This document shows, piece by piece, positions 1 to 9,311 of a stretch of 37,448 nt of DNA; the first letter of the stretch is position 1; the number at the start of each line of letters is the position of its first letter. A program made the translations under genes and the position numbers. This DNA comes from Treponema sp. (GTDB lineage Bacteria; Spirochaetota; Spirochaetia; Treponematales; Breznakiellaceae), in assembly GCA_031266775.1 (NCBI GenBank), contig JAISAQ010000089.1, forward strand, positions 1 to 37,448, written 5' to 3'. The notes under the pieces were generated by a model that was not told the DNA's origin, did no database searches, and worked only from the letters and a program-made list of their open reading frames with translations.

Positions 1-352
1 AATCCGCAACAGCATTATTTGGGGAAACGGAACGAGTCATGTTTATAACGACGACTCGACTCCTTCCTACGCCTACAGTCTGGTTGAAGGGCTGAATCCT
101 TCCGGTACGGGTAATCTGAATGGTAATTCTGCCGGGAATGATCCCCTGTTTGCGGACCCCAGGCTTCCCGCGTCCGCGCCGTCTACAGCGGGCGACTATC
201 GTTTACAGGGAGACAGTCCCGCTATCAACAAGGGCAGTAACAGCTTTTACGCCGCGGGGCTGACACCCAACCTTTCCGGGATTACCACCGACCGCGATGG
301 TAATCCGCGCTTTAACGGCGCTGCGGTGGACATGGGGGCATACGAGTGGTGA
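1..352 (+). CDS. C-terminal end of a choice-of-anchor Q / polymorphic outer-membrane-repeat type surface protein (5' partial)
   Basis: The reading frame is open from the first base and ends at TGA 350-352, giving about 116 residues. The end of the protein reads GDYRLQGDSPAINKGSN, then DRDGNPR, then VDMGAYEW. This is the conserved closing motif of choice-of-anchor Q and right-handed parallel-beta-helix (pectate-lyase-fold) proteins, which are usually large secreted or surface proteins. An N-terminal piece, IIWGN, matches the repeated strand motif (sIIWGNg) of such helices. The start and signal peptide lie outside the window, so substrate and localisation cannot be judged. It is followed by a GC-rich hairpin at 374-395 without a U-tract. 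The family assignment is firm; function is unknown. Confidence 0.75.
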   Translation, partial: IRNSIIWGNGTSHVYNDDSTPSYAYSLVEGLNPSGTGNLNGNSAGNDPLFADPRLPASAPSTAGDYRLQGDSPAINKGSNSFYAAGLTPNLSGITTDRDGNPRFNGAAVDMGAYEW

Positions 353-373
353 CAGGCGCCGTTTTTGGGGGTA

Positions 374-395
374 GCCCCAGACTTTAGGCTGGGGC
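374..395 (+). terminator. GC-rich hairpin after the surface-protein gene (possible terminator)
   Basis: GCCCCAG (374-380) and CTGGGGC (389-395) form a perfect 7-bp stem with an 8-base loop, 22 bases after the stop codon. There is no T-run after it, so it is not a standard rho-independent terminator. It may instead protect the 3' end or belong to the repeat cluster that follows. Confidence 0.3.
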
Positions 396-465
396 GCAGG
401 GGGGCCGGATGCTATGGCGGCTGTGTGCCGCCGGCGGTATGGAAACAGGCCCCCCTCATCAAAAT

Positions 466-638
466 AACCACGGACAACGCGGACCAACCGGACAAAATAC
501 AAATTTAAAACCAAAAGTCCGTTCTGTCCGTGAGGTCTGTGGTTGAATTCTTACATTATGATCTTCCTGCATACTATCATACCGGTTTTGTCCGTTCTGT
601 CCGTGAAGGCGAACCGGAGGTTCGTTGTGGTTGAATTC
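466..638. repeat. Cluster of three related TCCGT-rich repeats, one inverted and two direct
   Basis: The intergenic stretch 353-650 contains no convincing gene. It holds three copies of one unit. An inverted copy lies at about 466-498 (ACCACGGACAACGCGGACC...). Direct copies lie at 513-550 and 587-638; both contain GTCCGTTCTGTCCGTGA and end in TGTGGTTGAATTC. The second direct copy carries an extra segment containing a perfect small hairpin, CGAACC-GGA-GGTTCG (610-624). The arrangement suggests a dispersed extragenic repeat. The inverted and first direct copies could also pair into a large hairpin. Confidence 0.6.
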
Positions 639-650
639 GGAATTGCCGCG

Positions 651-1583
651 TCAGGGCGGCGCGCAGAGCAGGGGGAGGTCGGCAAGGCTGTCTATAATAT
701 ACGAAGGCCGGAGGCGGGCGGAACCGGCCGCGCCTTCTTCTTCCCGCAGCCTGAGGGATCTGCCGTCTCCGGCAAAAAGGGCCGCCGTGAAACCCGCGCC
801 AAGGGCGGCGGCAACGTCATTGCGCATGTCGTTTCCCACGCAGAGGCAGCGCCCCGCCGGTATGCCCATGGCGGCAAGCCGCCCGGCCGCGGCGGCAAAA
901 AGACGCGGCGACGGTTTGGCCTCGCCGAATTCAAAAGAGTAAAAAAGCAGTCCGGGATTAAACCCAAGTTCCTGGGGCGGGCCGCCGAAAAAGGCGTCAA
1001 ACAAAAGGGGCGTAAAAAACTGCGCGTTGGAGATGATCCCCAGAACAAGGCCCGATTCACAAAGCCGGGCTATGGCGCCCTGGGCACCGGGCATGGGAAA
1101 AACGGGGTTCACCGCAAGTTCATAGCGGAGGGCCAGCTCACAGGCGCGCCGCGCCGCAGAAGCCCCGCTCGCCGCGCCTTCCTCTTCAAGGAAACGGGCC
1201 CAGATTTCTTCGACACGCAGCTCGGGGTAATCCGTTTCGAGGCGAAGTTTCCCCAAGAGCCCGGCCGCGCTCCGGCGAAAATACGCGCGGAGATCTTCCC
1301 CGGTGCGGCCGGGCGCGAAGGATGCGGCCAGTTCATCAAGAGCCCGCGTTCCCCCCGGAGTTTCCGTGTCCTTTCCGAAATCTCCCGCGGCGGAACAGAA
1401 GAGGGTGCCGTACACGTCAAAGAGGACGGCCCTGAAAGCCGGGGAATGCCCGCCGCGCCCGCGCGCCTCCGCCGCTTTCCACACCGTCCAGCCCGGAGGC
1501 AGGGGCGGCGGCTTTACAGGCTCAATAACGGCGGCGTTTTCCCTTATAATGGCGGTGAACGGCGCGAGGGACGGTTCATCCAC
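651..1583 (-). CDS. HAD-superfamily hydrolase, haloacid-dehalogenase-like motif I
   Basis: All four HAD motifs are visible in a protein of about 310 residues. Motif I is FDVYGTLF near residue 55, with the nucleophile Asp at about 56. Motif II is IISNAQ, motif III is GEAKPSPR (Lys) and motif IV is CVGNDMRNDV. In motif I the usual general acid/base Asp two residues after the nucleophile is Tyr, as in 2-haloacid dehalogenases and some HAD proteins that are not phosphatases. Substrate is therefore uncertain. The open frame reaches back to 1784, but that would run about 200 bases into the upstream glycosyltransferase. GTG 1583, overlapping the glycosyltransferase stop by 8 bases, is the most economical start. 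It lacks a strong Shine-Dalgarno, so the start is uncertain. Overlap implies co-transcription and translational coupling with the glycosyltransferase. Confidence 0.8.
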   Translation of the reverse strand: MDEPSLAPFTAIIRENAAVIEPVKPPPLPPGWTVWKAAEARGRGGHSPAFRAVLFDVYGTLFCSAAGDFGKDTETPGGTRALDELAASFAPGRTGEDLRAYFRRSAAGLLGKLRLETDYPELRVEEIWARFLEEEGAASGASAARRACELALRYELAVNPVFPMPGAQGAIARLCESGLVLGIISNAQFFTPLLFDAFFGGPPQELGFNPGLLFYSFEFGEAKPSPRLFAAAAGRLAAMGIPAGRCLCVGNDMRNDVAAALGAGFTAALFAGDGRSLRLREEEGAAGSARLRPSYIIDSLADLPLLCAPP

Positions 1584-3006
1584 TGCCGGTTCCGATAAGG
1601 GAAAACCGCAGGGGATCAAGGTAGAGGTCCAGAAGCATCTGTTTTGACAACTTTTGAACAACCGGATGATCCGGTACGGAACGGCAGGTATCAAGCAGAA
1701 TACGCGAAACGCGCTCCCCGCTGTACATTCTTTCGACAACTTCTCTGTTGTACTCGATGAAAGATCCGTCATCCTCTCCGGCAAGTTCCGCGAGGAAGGG
1801 GTTAAGGGAAACGATATCCCGCCTCGCCTCCTTGTTGAAAAACAGGATGCGTATCACCGACTCCTGGGTCTCCTCGTCCATACGGCCAAAATCGATGGTC
1901 CCGGACGCCGCGAATTCTTCCTTCATCATGTGTTCCAGACGGAACGGCATTTCAAGGCCGAACGCGGCGTACACCCCTTCAAGGGCCTTCTCCATTTTGC
2001 CGGAAAGGGAATGTACCGAAATATACTCAAGGGGAATCCGTATGGATGAATAGAGGGAATCAAAGTGCAGGCCGGACCCTTCAAAATCTTCGCAGACATA
2101 ATCAATGCGCCGGCCCGAGAGGGAACGGCCCGCGGTCCACGGCTCCAGAAAGGAAAAACCGAAACCTTCTTTTACAGAAGTGGTAATGATACGGCAGGAA
2201 CTGCCGTACAGTTCGGCAAGGGAATAGTTGAGGCCGGCGCCGAATTCAACGGGAAGCTCCAGATCGCCTGCAAAACGCATCCAGCGCAGCCATGGGCCTT
2301 CACTGCCGTCAGGCGGAGGAAGCGTAACCGTTACGGTTTTTCCTCTGGGAATAAAGAGAGAAAGAAGCAGGGCCTCGCCAACGTTTTTCCGCCTGATGCC
2401 TCTTACCGGGTAAAGATAACGGGTCCGTTCGAGGCCGCCGGCCGCCGTGACGGGGTTGACCTCGTTGGGAAGAAGGTGCAGCCCCTCGGGTTTAAGGCCG
2501 GCCCGGTGCAGGCAGGCGTAATCCCTGCTGTTGATCACGGCGTAATGGCAGTTTTCGGGGTATTCGATTCCGCCGGTATACACATCGGGCCTGAAATCTT
2601 CCGCGAAATCGTGGTTTTGAAGGAGCAGCGGAATTCCCCGCGCGGCAAGGAACCGCAGGGCGGGAAGCAGCCGGGAATTTTTCCGTATAAGGGGATTATG
2701 GACATGGATGACATCCGCCCCGCCCTTCCACCGCTCCTCTATGCTCCTGAGGATGGCCCCGGCAAGTTTTTCGCCTTCTTCCGGCGTTGAACTTTCCGCT
2801 CCCGGCGCATCATAGGCCAGACCCTCCACAACGGCACAGGGGAAATCCCCGGCGCTTTCGGCGCTTTCGGCCGCGGAACCGCGGGGCGCCTCGCCGGAAA
2901 CGACAAGGACCTCTTCTCCCGCCCCAAGGAAAGCGCGGGCCTGGTTATGCAGCACCGACGTAACCCCGCCGCGGCGGAGGTGATAATGAACCAGGGCGAT
3001 ACGCAC
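1576..3006 (-). CDS. GT-B (GT4-like) glycosyltransferase
   Basis: The 476-residue protein starts at GTG 3006 behind a purine-rich ribosome site (AGGGGGGAATT). The N-terminus MRIALVHYHLRRGGVTSV, with a Gly-Gly-Val turn, is the acceptor-domain start typical of GT-B glycosyltransferases of the GT4 type. This is followed by ADVIHVHNP and LLLQNHDF segments. The middle has KEGFGFSFLEPW, which corresponds to the nucleotide-sugar binding region in which a conserved Glu (EGFGxxxxEP) contacts the donor. No membrane segment or signal is seen, so it is likely cytosolic or peripheral. It probably acts on a cell-envelope or osmolyte sugar; donor and acceptor are unknown. It overlaps the HAD hydrolase downstream and is divergent from the ribonucleotide reductase gene. 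Confidence 0.8.
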   Translation of the reverse strand: MRIALVHYHLRRGGVTSVLHNQARAFLGAGEEVLVVSGEAPRGSAAESAESAGDFPCAVVEGLAYDAPGAESSTPEEGEKLAGAILRSIEERWKGGADVIHVHNPLIRKNSRLLPALRFLAARGIPLLLQNHDFAEDFRPDVYTGGIEYPENCHYAVINSRDYACLHRAGLKPEGLHLLPNEVNPVTAAGGLERTRYLYPVRGIRRKNVGEALLLSLFIPRGKTVTVTLPPPDGSEGPWLRWMRFAGDLELPVEFGAGLNYSLAELYGSSCRIITTSVKEGFGFSFLEPWTAGRSLSGRRIDYVCEDFEGSGLHFDSLYSSIRIPLEYISVHSLSGKMEKALEGVYAAFGLEMPFRLEHMMKEEFAASGTIDFGRMDEETQESVIRILFFNKEARRDIVSLNPFLAELAGEDDGSFIEYNREVVERMYSGERVSRILLDTCRSVPDHPVVQKLSKQMLLDLYLDPLRFSLIGTGSG

Positions 3007-3044
3007 AATTCCCCCCTCGTTTTAAGTATAGGACCTGATACCCC

Positions 3045-3074
3045 TTGCATTCTACTCTTTATGTAGTGTATTCT
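3045..3074 (+). promoter_or_regulatory. Possible promoter of the ribonucleotide reductase gene
   Basis: TTGCAT (3045-3050) and TATTCT (3069-3074) are separated by 18 bases in the 115-base divergent region. The match to the vegetative consensus is moderate. The hexamer ATTCTA occurs twice as a direct repeat (3049-3054 and 3070-3075), exactly 21 bp apart, which is two helical turns. This spacing might mark a regulator site. Confidence 0.35.
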
Positions 3075-3121
3075 ATAAAAAACCTCCGCTATCTGTAGTG
3101 GGACGTAAAGGATTTGGGATC

Positions 3122-6100
3122 ATGAAAATTGAACGGCTGTTCACCGAAGAAAAAGCGGGACCGTACCGCGGCATTGTCTGGGAAAAAAGAAAGAGCGAAA
3201 TTCGCGGTTCCGGCGGGGAAGTGATCTTTTCCGAAGATACGGTAATAGTCCCCTCGTTCTGGAGCCAGATAGCAACGGACATTGTCGCCCAGAAGTACTT
3301 CCGCAAGGCGGGCGTTCCGGCGGACAAGATATACGAATGGAAGAAGCGGGCCGGGAAGGAAGGCGGGGAAATCCTTCCCGGGGAAGTCCTGCCCGAAGAC
3401 GGGGCCGAACATGACGCGCGGCAGGTTTTTCACCGCCTTGCCTTTACCTGGATGGACTGGGGCCTTAAAAACGGCTATTTCGACAGTGAAGAAGACGCGG
3501 GGATCTTTTACGACGAAACCTGCTGTATGCTGGCCCGCCAGGTTGCCGCCCCCAACAGCCCCCAGTGGTTCAACACGGGGCTTTACGCGGTTTACGGCAT
3601 AGACGGCCCCGCCCAGGGCCACTACTACTTCGATCCCGCGGCGGGAGAAGTAAAGAAGTCCGATTCCGCCTACAGGCGGCCGCAGCCGCACGCGTGCCTT
3701 CCCTGGCATGTGCTTGTCGGCACTCCGGAAGGCCCGGTTCCCATCGGGAAGCTTGTGGAAGAAAACCGCACGGGGACAAGGGTGTACGATAAAGACGGAA
3801 TCACCGAAATTACCGCGGTGCACAACAGCGGCGTAAAACCCGTGATCCGCGTGATCCTTGAAAACGGCGCCGCGCTTGAGGCAACGGTGGATCATCCGGT
3901 TCTGGTGTATAAACCCGGCGGCGGCGCGGAGGGCGGCCTTTCCGAAGAAAAAGATACCGGCAGTCCCTGTACGGAAAACGGCGCCGAATGGGTGGAGGCG
4001 GGAAAACTGCGCGCGGGGATGCGGCTGTTCCAGAGAACGGACACGCCCGTTTCAGGCGGCCGGGAGGAAAAGATCCCCGAATGCCGCCTTGTGGCCGTTG
4101 CCGGCATTGAACACGCCGGTGAAATGCCTGTGTACAATATTCAGACCACAAGCGGGAATTTCCTTGCCGGTACCATCGTGGTTCACAACTGTTTTATCCT
4201 TTCTATTGAAGACAACCTGGTAAACGAGGGAGGGATCACGGATCTTGTGACAAGGGAAGCGCGGCTTTTTAAATACGGTTCCGGCACGGGATCGAATTTT
4301 TCCCGGATAAGGGCCCTTGACGAAAAGCTTTCCGGCGGCGGCGTTTCATCGGGACTGCTCTCCTTCCTCAAGATAGGCGACAGGTCCGCCGCGGCCATCA
4401 AGAGCGGCGGCACTACCCGGCGGGCGGCAAAGATGGTTACCCTGGACGCGGATCACCCCGATGTTGAACAATACGTCGGCTGGAAAACCGGCGAAGAACA
4501 CAAAGTGGCGTCCATGGTCACAGGATCACGGATCATAAAAAAACACATTGACGAAATCAAAAAGGCGCTGTCGCTTTTCCGGGGACCGGAAAAGGATCTC
4601 TTCAACGCCGGAAAAAACCACGAACTTGCTTCGGCGTTAAGGGGGGCCCTTGCCGGCAACATTCCCCCTTCGTACCTCTACCAGATACTCAGGCGCTTTG
4701 AACAGGGGGACAGCGATGTGAACCCCGGGATCTTTTCCGCCGCGTGGGACGGCGAGGCCTACAATACCGTATCGGGGCAGTCTTCCAACAACAGCCTCCG
4801 CGTAAGCGACGCCTTCATGCAGGCGGTTCTGGATGACGGAGACTGGACGCTGACAAGCCGCACCGAAGGCAGGCCTGTTAAAACCATCAAGGCCCGCGGC
4901 CTCTGGGACGAGATCGCCCGTTCCAGCTGGGCCTGCGCGGACCCGGGGCTGCAGTACCACACCACCATCAACGACTGGCACACCTGCCCCGCCGGCGGGG
5001 AGATACGGGCAAGCAACCCCTGTTCCGAATACATGTTTCTTGACGATACCGCGTGCAACCTCGCGTCCGTCAATCTGACCCGGTTCTACGACAGGGAAAC
5101 AAAACAGTTCGATACAGCAGGTTATCTTCACACGGTGCGCATCTGGACAACAATACTCGAAATCTCGGTGGTAATGGCCCAGTTCCCCGCGAAGCGCATA
5201 GCGGAACTTTCCTATGAATACAGGACCCTGGGCCTGGGCTACGCGAATCTGGGGAGCCTCCTTATGATCATGGGGCTTCCCTATGATTCACAGGAAGGAA
5301 GGGCGGTCGCCGCGGCCCTTTCGGCCCTCCTTTCTGGCGAGGCGTATGTCCAGTCGGCCCGCATGGCCGCGGAAACAGGCCCCTTTGCCCGCTTCGCGGA
5401 AAACAGGGAAGCCATGCTCCGGGTAATACGCAACCACCGGAGGGCCGCCTACAACGCGCCGGATTCCGAATACGAGGGGATTCACAGCGTCCCCTTCGGG
5501 ATAGATCCTGCGGCCTGCCCCCCGCGCCTTCTGGAAGCGGCGAGGGACGCGTGGGACCGCGCGCTGGAACAGGGGGAAAAGCACGGGTACCGCAACGCCC
5601 AAGTAAGCGCCATTGCCCCCACCGGGACCATAGGCCTCCTCATGGACTGCGACACCACCGGCGTGGAGCCTGACTTCGCCCTTGTTAAATTCAAAAAACT
5701 CGCGGGCGGCGGCTACTTCAAGATCATCAACCAGTCTGTCCCGCCGGCCCTTGAGGCGCTGGGCTATTCAAAAAAGGAGATAGACAGGATAAGCGCCTAT
5801 GCCACGGGGAAAAAGACGCTCAAGGGAGCGCCCGCCGTTAATCCCAAAACGCTTGCCGCCAAGGGCTTTACCCGCGAGGCGCTTGCCGCCCTGGAAGGGG
5901 CGGCCGCGGACAGCCTCAGCCTTGAAGGGATCTTCAACCCGTGGATACTGGGGAAGGATTTTACCGAAGGCACCCTCAAGATCCCCGAGGCGGCCTGGCA
6001 TCTTCCCGGCTTCAGCATGCTGAAACATCTGGGCTTTACCCCCGCCGAAATTGAGGCGGCCGAATACTACATCTGCGGAACCATGGGGCTTGAAGGAGCG

Positions 6101-7246
6101 CCGGGACTAAAGGAAAAACACTACCCGGTTTTTGATACCGCAACTCCGTCGGGAAAAAACGGCAGACGTTCAATACCGTGGACCGCCCACATAGGCATGA
6201 TGGCGGCGGTACAGCCTTTCATTTCGGGGGCCATTTCCAAAACCATCAACATGCCCAATTCCGCCGGTTATGAAGACGTAAAAGGCGCCTACATGCTTTC
6301 GTGGAAGAGCGCCCTCAAGGCGGTGGCCCTGTACCGCGACGGCTCAAAACTTTCACAGCCTCTTTCATCGTTCGCCCCCGGCGCGGACCCGCTGGCGGAT
6401 ACCATCCTGGCGCTTGAAAAGGGACTTGCCGCGCCTCCTTCCGCCGGGCAGGAGGGGCCCGCCGGGGCAGTCTCCCGCGGAATGCGAAAATCCCTTCCCA
6501 ACAGGCGGGCGGGCTACACGCAGAAGGCGAAGATAGGCGGACACTCGATCTTCATACGCACCGGAGAATACGACGACGGCGGCCTTGGAGAAATATTCCT
6601 TGACATGCACAAGGAAGGGGCCGCGTTCAGGAGCCTCCTTAACAGTTTTGCCATTGCCGTTTCGCTGGGGCTTCAGTACGGGGTCCCCCTTGACGAATAT
6701 GTCGACGCCTTTACCTTCAGCCGCTTTGAACCCAACGGCATGGTTCAGGGCCACGATTATGTAAAAATGGCCACAAGCGTCATCGATTATATTTTCCGGG
6801 ATCTCGCAATCAGTTACCTCAAGCGTACCGATCTGGGGCAGATAAAACCCGAGGACCTTATCGCCACGGGAACCAAAGACAGCCAGGAATCCAGGCAGGA
6901 AACCAAAGACGAACATTCCCGCCGGGGCGGCGAAAAAACCAGCGCCGGCTTCAGGCCTCATGGAACCGCGCGGAACGTGGCGGGCCAGGCCCCTTTCCGG
7001 GAAAACGCCCCCCGGGAAACATCCCGGGGAACCGCTTCCCGGCCCCGTTCCGCAAAGACAGAGGAGGAGGACGCGCACGCCCCGGCGGCGGGCCGGGAGG
7101 CGGAGAGCGAAGCCCAAAAAATAGCCGCCGCGCGGATCAAGGGTTACGAAGGGGACCCCTGCCCGGTCTGCGGTTCCTTCACGCTGGTTAGAAACGGCAC
7201 CTGTATGAAGTGCGACACCTGCGGGGGAACCACAGGATGTTCATAG
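3122..7246 (+). CDS. nrdJ: Class II (adenosylcobalamin-dependent) ribonucleoside reductase with an in-frame mini-intein
   Basis: This enzyme makes deoxyribonucleotides using coenzyme B12 and needs no oxygen or separate radical subunit. The open frame could begin at GTG 3098, but ATG 3122 is preferred because AAAGGA lies just upstream; this gives 1374 residues, or 1209 after removal of the intein. The active-site loop [21 protein letters not shown] carries the conserved Asn, thiyl-radical Cys (about residue 634) and Glu (about 636), plus the second redox-pair Cys. The first redox Cys is in HA|CFILS, where the intein is inserted. [23 protein letters not shown] is a typical NrdJ signature. The C-terminus CPVCGS...CMKCDTCGG is the Cys-rich reductant tail or zinc-ribbon-like end of long NrdJ proteins. 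A low-complexity linker precedes it (roughly residues 1255-1335). It is followed closely by a methyltransferase gene. Confidence 0.95.
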   Translation: MKIERLFTEEKAGPYRGIVWEKRKSEIRGSGGEVIFSEDTVIVPSFWSQIATDIVAQKYFRKAGVPADKIYEWKKRAGKEGGEILPGEVLPEDGAEHDARQVFHRLAFTWMDWGLKNGYFDSEEDAGIFYDETCCMLARQVAAPNSPQWFNTGLYAVYGIDGPAQGHYYFDPAAGEVKKSDSAYRRPQPHACLPWHVLVGTPEGPVPIGKLVEENRTGTRVYDKDGITEITAVHNSGVKPVIRVILENGAALEATVDHPVLVYKPGGGAEGGLSEEKDTGSPCTENGAEWVEAGKLRAGMRLFQRTDTPVSGGREEKIPECRLVAVAGIEHAGEMPVYNIQTTSGNFLAGTIVVHNCFILSIEDNLVNEGGITDLVTREARLFKYGSGTGSNFSRIRALDEKLSGGGVSSGLLSFLKIGDRSAAAIKSGGTTRRAAKMVTLDADHPDVEQYVGWKTGEEHKVASMVTGSRIIKKHIDEIKKALSLFRGPEKDLFNAGKNHELASALRGALAGNIPPSYLYQILRRFEQGDSDVNPGIFSAAWDGEAYNTVSGQSSNNSLRVSDAFMQAVLDDGDWTLTSRTEGRPVKTIKARGLWDEIARSSWACADPGLQYHTTINDWHTCPAGGEIRASNPCSEYMFLDDTACNLASVNLTRFYDRETKQFDTAGYLHTVRIWTTILEISVVMAQFPAKRIAELSYEYRTLGLGYANLGSLLMIMGLPYDSQEGRAVAAALSALLSGEAYVQSARMAAETGPFARFAENREAMLRVIRNHRRAAYNAPDSEYEGIHSVPFGIDPAACPPRLLEAARDAWDRALEQGEKHGYRNAQVSAIAPTGTIGLLMDCDTTGVEPDFALVKFKKLAGGGYFKIINQSVPPALEALGYSKKEIDRISAYATGKKTLKGAPAVNPKTLAAKGFTREALAALEGAAADSLSLEGIFNPWILGKDFTEGTLKIPEAAWHLPGFSMLKHLGFTPAEIEAAEYYICGTMGLEGAPGLKEKHYPVFDTATPSGKNGRRSIPWTAHIGMMAAVQPFISGAISKTINMPNSAGYEDVKGAYMLSWKSALKAVALYRDGSKLSQPLSSFAPGADPLADTILALEKGLAAPPSAGQEGPAGAVSRGMRKSLPNRRAGYTQKAKIGGHSIFIRTGEYDDGGLGEIFLDMHKEGAAFRSLLNSFAIAVSLGLQYGVPLDEYVDAFTFSRFEPNGMVQGHDYVKMATSVIDYIFRDLAISYLKRTDLGQIKPEDLIATGTKDSQESRQETKDEHSRRGGEKTSAGFRPHGTARNVAGQAPFRENAPRETSRGTASRPRSAKTEEEDAHAPAAGREAESEAQKIAAARIKGYEGDPCPVCGSFTLVRNGTCMKCDTCGGTTGCS
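3695..4189 (+). other. Mini-intein (165 residues, no homing endonuclease) within NrdJ
   Basis: It spans residues 192-356 of the 3122-start protein. Block A begins with Cys1 in [20 protein letters not shown]. Block B contains the Thr-x-x-His motif in [12 protein letters not shown]. Block F reads [19 protein letters not shown], and block G is VVHN followed by Cys as the +1 residue. All residues needed for protein splicing are present: Cys1, block B Thr and His, penultimate His, terminal Asn and +1 Cys. Only about 55-60 residues separate block B from block F, too few for a LAGLIDADG endonuclease, so this is a mini-intein. Removal joins QPHA to [10 protein letters not shown], which restores the normal NrdJ sequence at the first redox-active cysteine (C225 equivalent of class I). 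It is predicted to be splicing-competent. Confidence 0.92.
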
Positions 7247-7274
7247 CCGCGCCCGGCGGAAGCGCGGCCCTTTG

Positions 7275-8318
7275 ATGTTCCGTTATTACGGATCCTTTAT
7301 TCCCGGACTAAAGGACTTTGCGGCGGGCATTATACGGGAACGCCTTGACGATGCCCGCATTCACAGGCTGCTGGACGGAGCGGTGCTTTTTGAAACCGCG
7401 TGCAGTTACGACAGGCTGAATTTCTTCTGTTTCAACAACATCTTCGCCGTAATCAGCGTCATGGAAGACGGTAGAGGAAAAGACGGAAATTTCCCTGAAG
7501 GACACATGAAAGCCGCCTGGGGCATGCGCTCCGTTCCCGACGCGGACGCCGTCCGCGCGGAAAGTTCCGGCAAAAAACCGCGCAGTTTCCGCGTCCTGTG
7601 TTTCAGGGAAAACAGGCCCGCCGCGGTGGACGAAAGAATACGGGCGGAAACCGAATTGTTCATAGCGCGGAAATGGGGTCTTGCGGTAAACCGCTCGCGG
7701 CCGGACGGGGAATTCTGGTTCCTCCGCCGCAGCGAAGGTTTTTCCGTTTTCATGAGGCGCCTTTCCCGCCGGCCCTCATGGGAAAAGAGCCTTCATCCGG
7801 GGGAACTTCCCCCTCCTTTGGCATGGACGCTCTGCCGGCTTGCGGGTCTTGAAAAGGGCGGCAGGGCGGCCGATCCCTTCTGCGGCTACGGGGCCATTCC
7901 CCATGAGGCGCTGCGGCGTTTTCCCGTCGCCCATTTTTACGCGGCGGACTCGGACAGGGCGGCGGCGGCCTTTACAAAAAACAGGCTGCGCGGCATCCGC
8001 GAAGGCTCGTGGTCCGTACGCAGGGCCGCCGCCGGGAGCCTTCACGAGGCGGCGGAAGAAAACACGCTGGACGCAATAATCACCGATCCGCCCTGGGGCA
8101 TATACAAAAAAACGGAACAGCCGCTTGATGAACTGTACCGTTCCATGCTCCGCTCCTTTGCGAAAGCGCTGAAAAGCGGCGGCAGGGCGGTAATACTTGC
8201 TTCACGGGAAACGTTCGAAGAGCTTCCCGGCGGGGAGGGGCTGTTTGAAATTGCGGGAAAGATCCCCATCCTCCTTTCGGGGAAAAAGGCGGCAATTCAT
8301 ATCCTGCGAAAAACATAG
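7275..8318 (+). CDS. S-adenosylmethionine-dependent nucleic-acid methyltransferase (UPF0020 / Trm14-like)
   Basis: The 347-residue protein has a C-terminal Rossmann methyltransferase domain. Motif I is AADPFCGYGAIPHEA (Asp at about 200), a close match to the DPFCGSGT motif. Motif IV is ITDPPWGIY (about 269-276), the DPPW/Y type used for N-methylation of exocyclic amines in RNA or DNA. The N-terminal part (RYYGSFIPGLKDFA...) resembles the RNA-recognition half of THUMP-linked tRNA/rRNA methyltransferases, but a clear THUMP domain could not be confirmed by eye. The likely target is tRNA or rRNA guanine N2. A TTG lies directly before the chosen ATG 7275; the ribosome site is weak. It begins 28 bases after nrdJ and is probably co-transcribed with it. 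It ends 11 bases from the convergent serine acetyltransferase gene. Confidence 0.75.
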   Translation: MFRYYGSFIPGLKDFAAGIIRERLDDARIHRLLDGAVLFETACSYDRLNFFCFNNIFAVISVMEDGRGKDGNFPEGHMKAAWGMRSVPDADAVRAESSGKKPRSFRVLCFRENRPAAVDERIRAETELFIARKWGLAVNRSRPDGEFWFLRRSEGFSVFMRRLSRRPSWEKSLHPGELPPPLAWTLCRLAGLEKGGRAADPFCGYGAIPHEALRRFPVAHFYAADSDRAAAAFTKNRLRGIREGSWSVRRAAAGSLHEAAEENTLDAIITDPPWGIYKKTEQPLDELYRSMLRSFAKALKSGGRAVILASRETFEELPGGEGLFEIAGKIPILLSGKKAAIHILRKT

Positions 8319-8329
8319 GGCCCGCCCCG

Positions 8330-9214
8330 CTACCCTTTCTTTTTGATGAGTATTTCGCCTTTCTTGAGGTATACAAGAGATTCCGGGGAAACGGATTCGG
8401 TCAGCCACACGCTGCCCCCGATAGTGCTTCCCCGGCCTATGACCGTCTCCCCGCCCAGAATGGTGGCGTTGGCGTAAATGGTTACATCATCCTCTATGGT
8501 AGGATGACGCTTCCTGTTGCCCTCTTCCTTCTTTACCGAAAGCGCCCCCAGCGTGACTCCCTGGTAGAGCTTGACGTTTTTTCCTATTACGGTAGTTTCA
8601 CCAATCACCACGCCCGTTCCGTGATCAATAAAAAAAGACTCCCCGATTTCGGCGCCCGGATGTATGTCTATGCCGGTGCGGCCGTGGACAAGTTCGCTCA
8701 TCATACGGGGGATCAGGGGCACCTGGGCTTTCCAGAAGAAATGCGCTATGCGGTGTACGGTAATGGCCTCAAAACCGGGGTAGGACACTATTACTTCCTC
8801 GGTGTTTTTCGCCGCCGGATCGCCCCTGAAGGCGGCCTTCATGTCAAGGACGATGAGCCTGCGCATGAGGGGAAGTTCGGAAAAAAAATTTCCGGCAATA
8901 AGTTCAGCCGCGGCATGGCAGCCGCCGCGGCCGCATTTAAAACCACCGTTTCTGGCCGAAAAGGCAATGCTCTTTTCCGTTTCCCGTATCAGCTCACGGG
9001 CGGCGTGGTTGACTTTTTCCGCGGTAATAAGCCCCAGATTGTCGTGATCGGGAATTTCGTTGTCCCTGAAACCGGGGAAAATAAGCTCCTCAAGCCCGCG
9101 GAGTATGTCTTCGATGCTCCGCCTGCTGGGAAGATTGGCCCCACTGTGATTGACGAGCCCGTATTCGCCGTACGATTCCACAAGGGAATCTATACTCTTC
9201 TGAAGTCTGTTCAT
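8330..9214 (-). CDS. cysE: Serine O-acetyltransferase (EpsC/CysE type)
   Basis: It transfers acetyl from acetyl-CoA to L-serine, the first committed step of cysteine synthesis. The 294-residue protein has an N-terminal helical region and a C-terminal left-handed beta-helix of hexapeptide repeats (TVIGKNVKLYQG, ATILGGETVIGRG, STIGGS). The catalytic landmarks are all visible: DIHPGAEIG, FFIDHGTGVVIGET (Asp-His pair) and RHPTIEDD. The start is ATG 9214 because GGAAG lies 5 bases upstream. The frame extends 40 codons further but with no conservation pattern. It is longer than E. coli CysE, as is usual for the EpsC-like long forms of anaerobes. No cysteine synthase lies next to it. It is convergent with the methyltransferase and divergent from the first fucosidase. 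Confidence 0.9.
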   Translation of the reverse strand: MNRLQKSIDSLVESYGEYGLVNHSGANLPSRRSIEDILRGLEELIFPGFRDNEIPDHDNLGLITAEKVNHAARELIRETEKSIAFSARNGGFKCGRGGCHAAAELIAGNFFSELPLMRRLIVLDMKAAFRGDPAAKNTEEVIVSYPGFEAITVHRIAHFFWKAQVPLIPRMMSELVHGRTGIDIHPGAEIGESFFIDHGTGVVIGETTVIGKNVKLYQGVTLGALSVKKEEGNRKRHPTIEDDVTIYANATILGGETVIGRGSTIGGSVWLTESVSPESLVYLKKGEILIKKKG

Positions 9215-9276
9215 ACTTTCTTCCGCCGTCAAGTATGGCGCATCGCGGCGCTTTTTACTAGGGCGGCGCCGGAATC

Positions 9277-9306
9277 TTGACACAAGCCCTGAAAAACATA
9301 AATAAT
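9277..9306 (+). promoter_or_regulatory. Promoter of the first fucosidase gene
   Basis: TTGACA (9277-9282) is a perfect -35 box and AATAAT (9301-9306) a 5/6 -10 box, 18 bases apart. Transcription would begin at about 9313, 50 bases before the GTG start. Confidence 0.5.
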
Positions 9307-9311
9307 CGCTT

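Noticed and set aside
543-1598. 351-residue plus-strand open frame, and other long frames between 543 and 2790
   Set aside because: These are antisense shadows of the HAD and glycosyltransferase genes; their compositions are Arg/Gly/Pro-rich, they have no motifs, and the minus-strand genes show clear family motifs.
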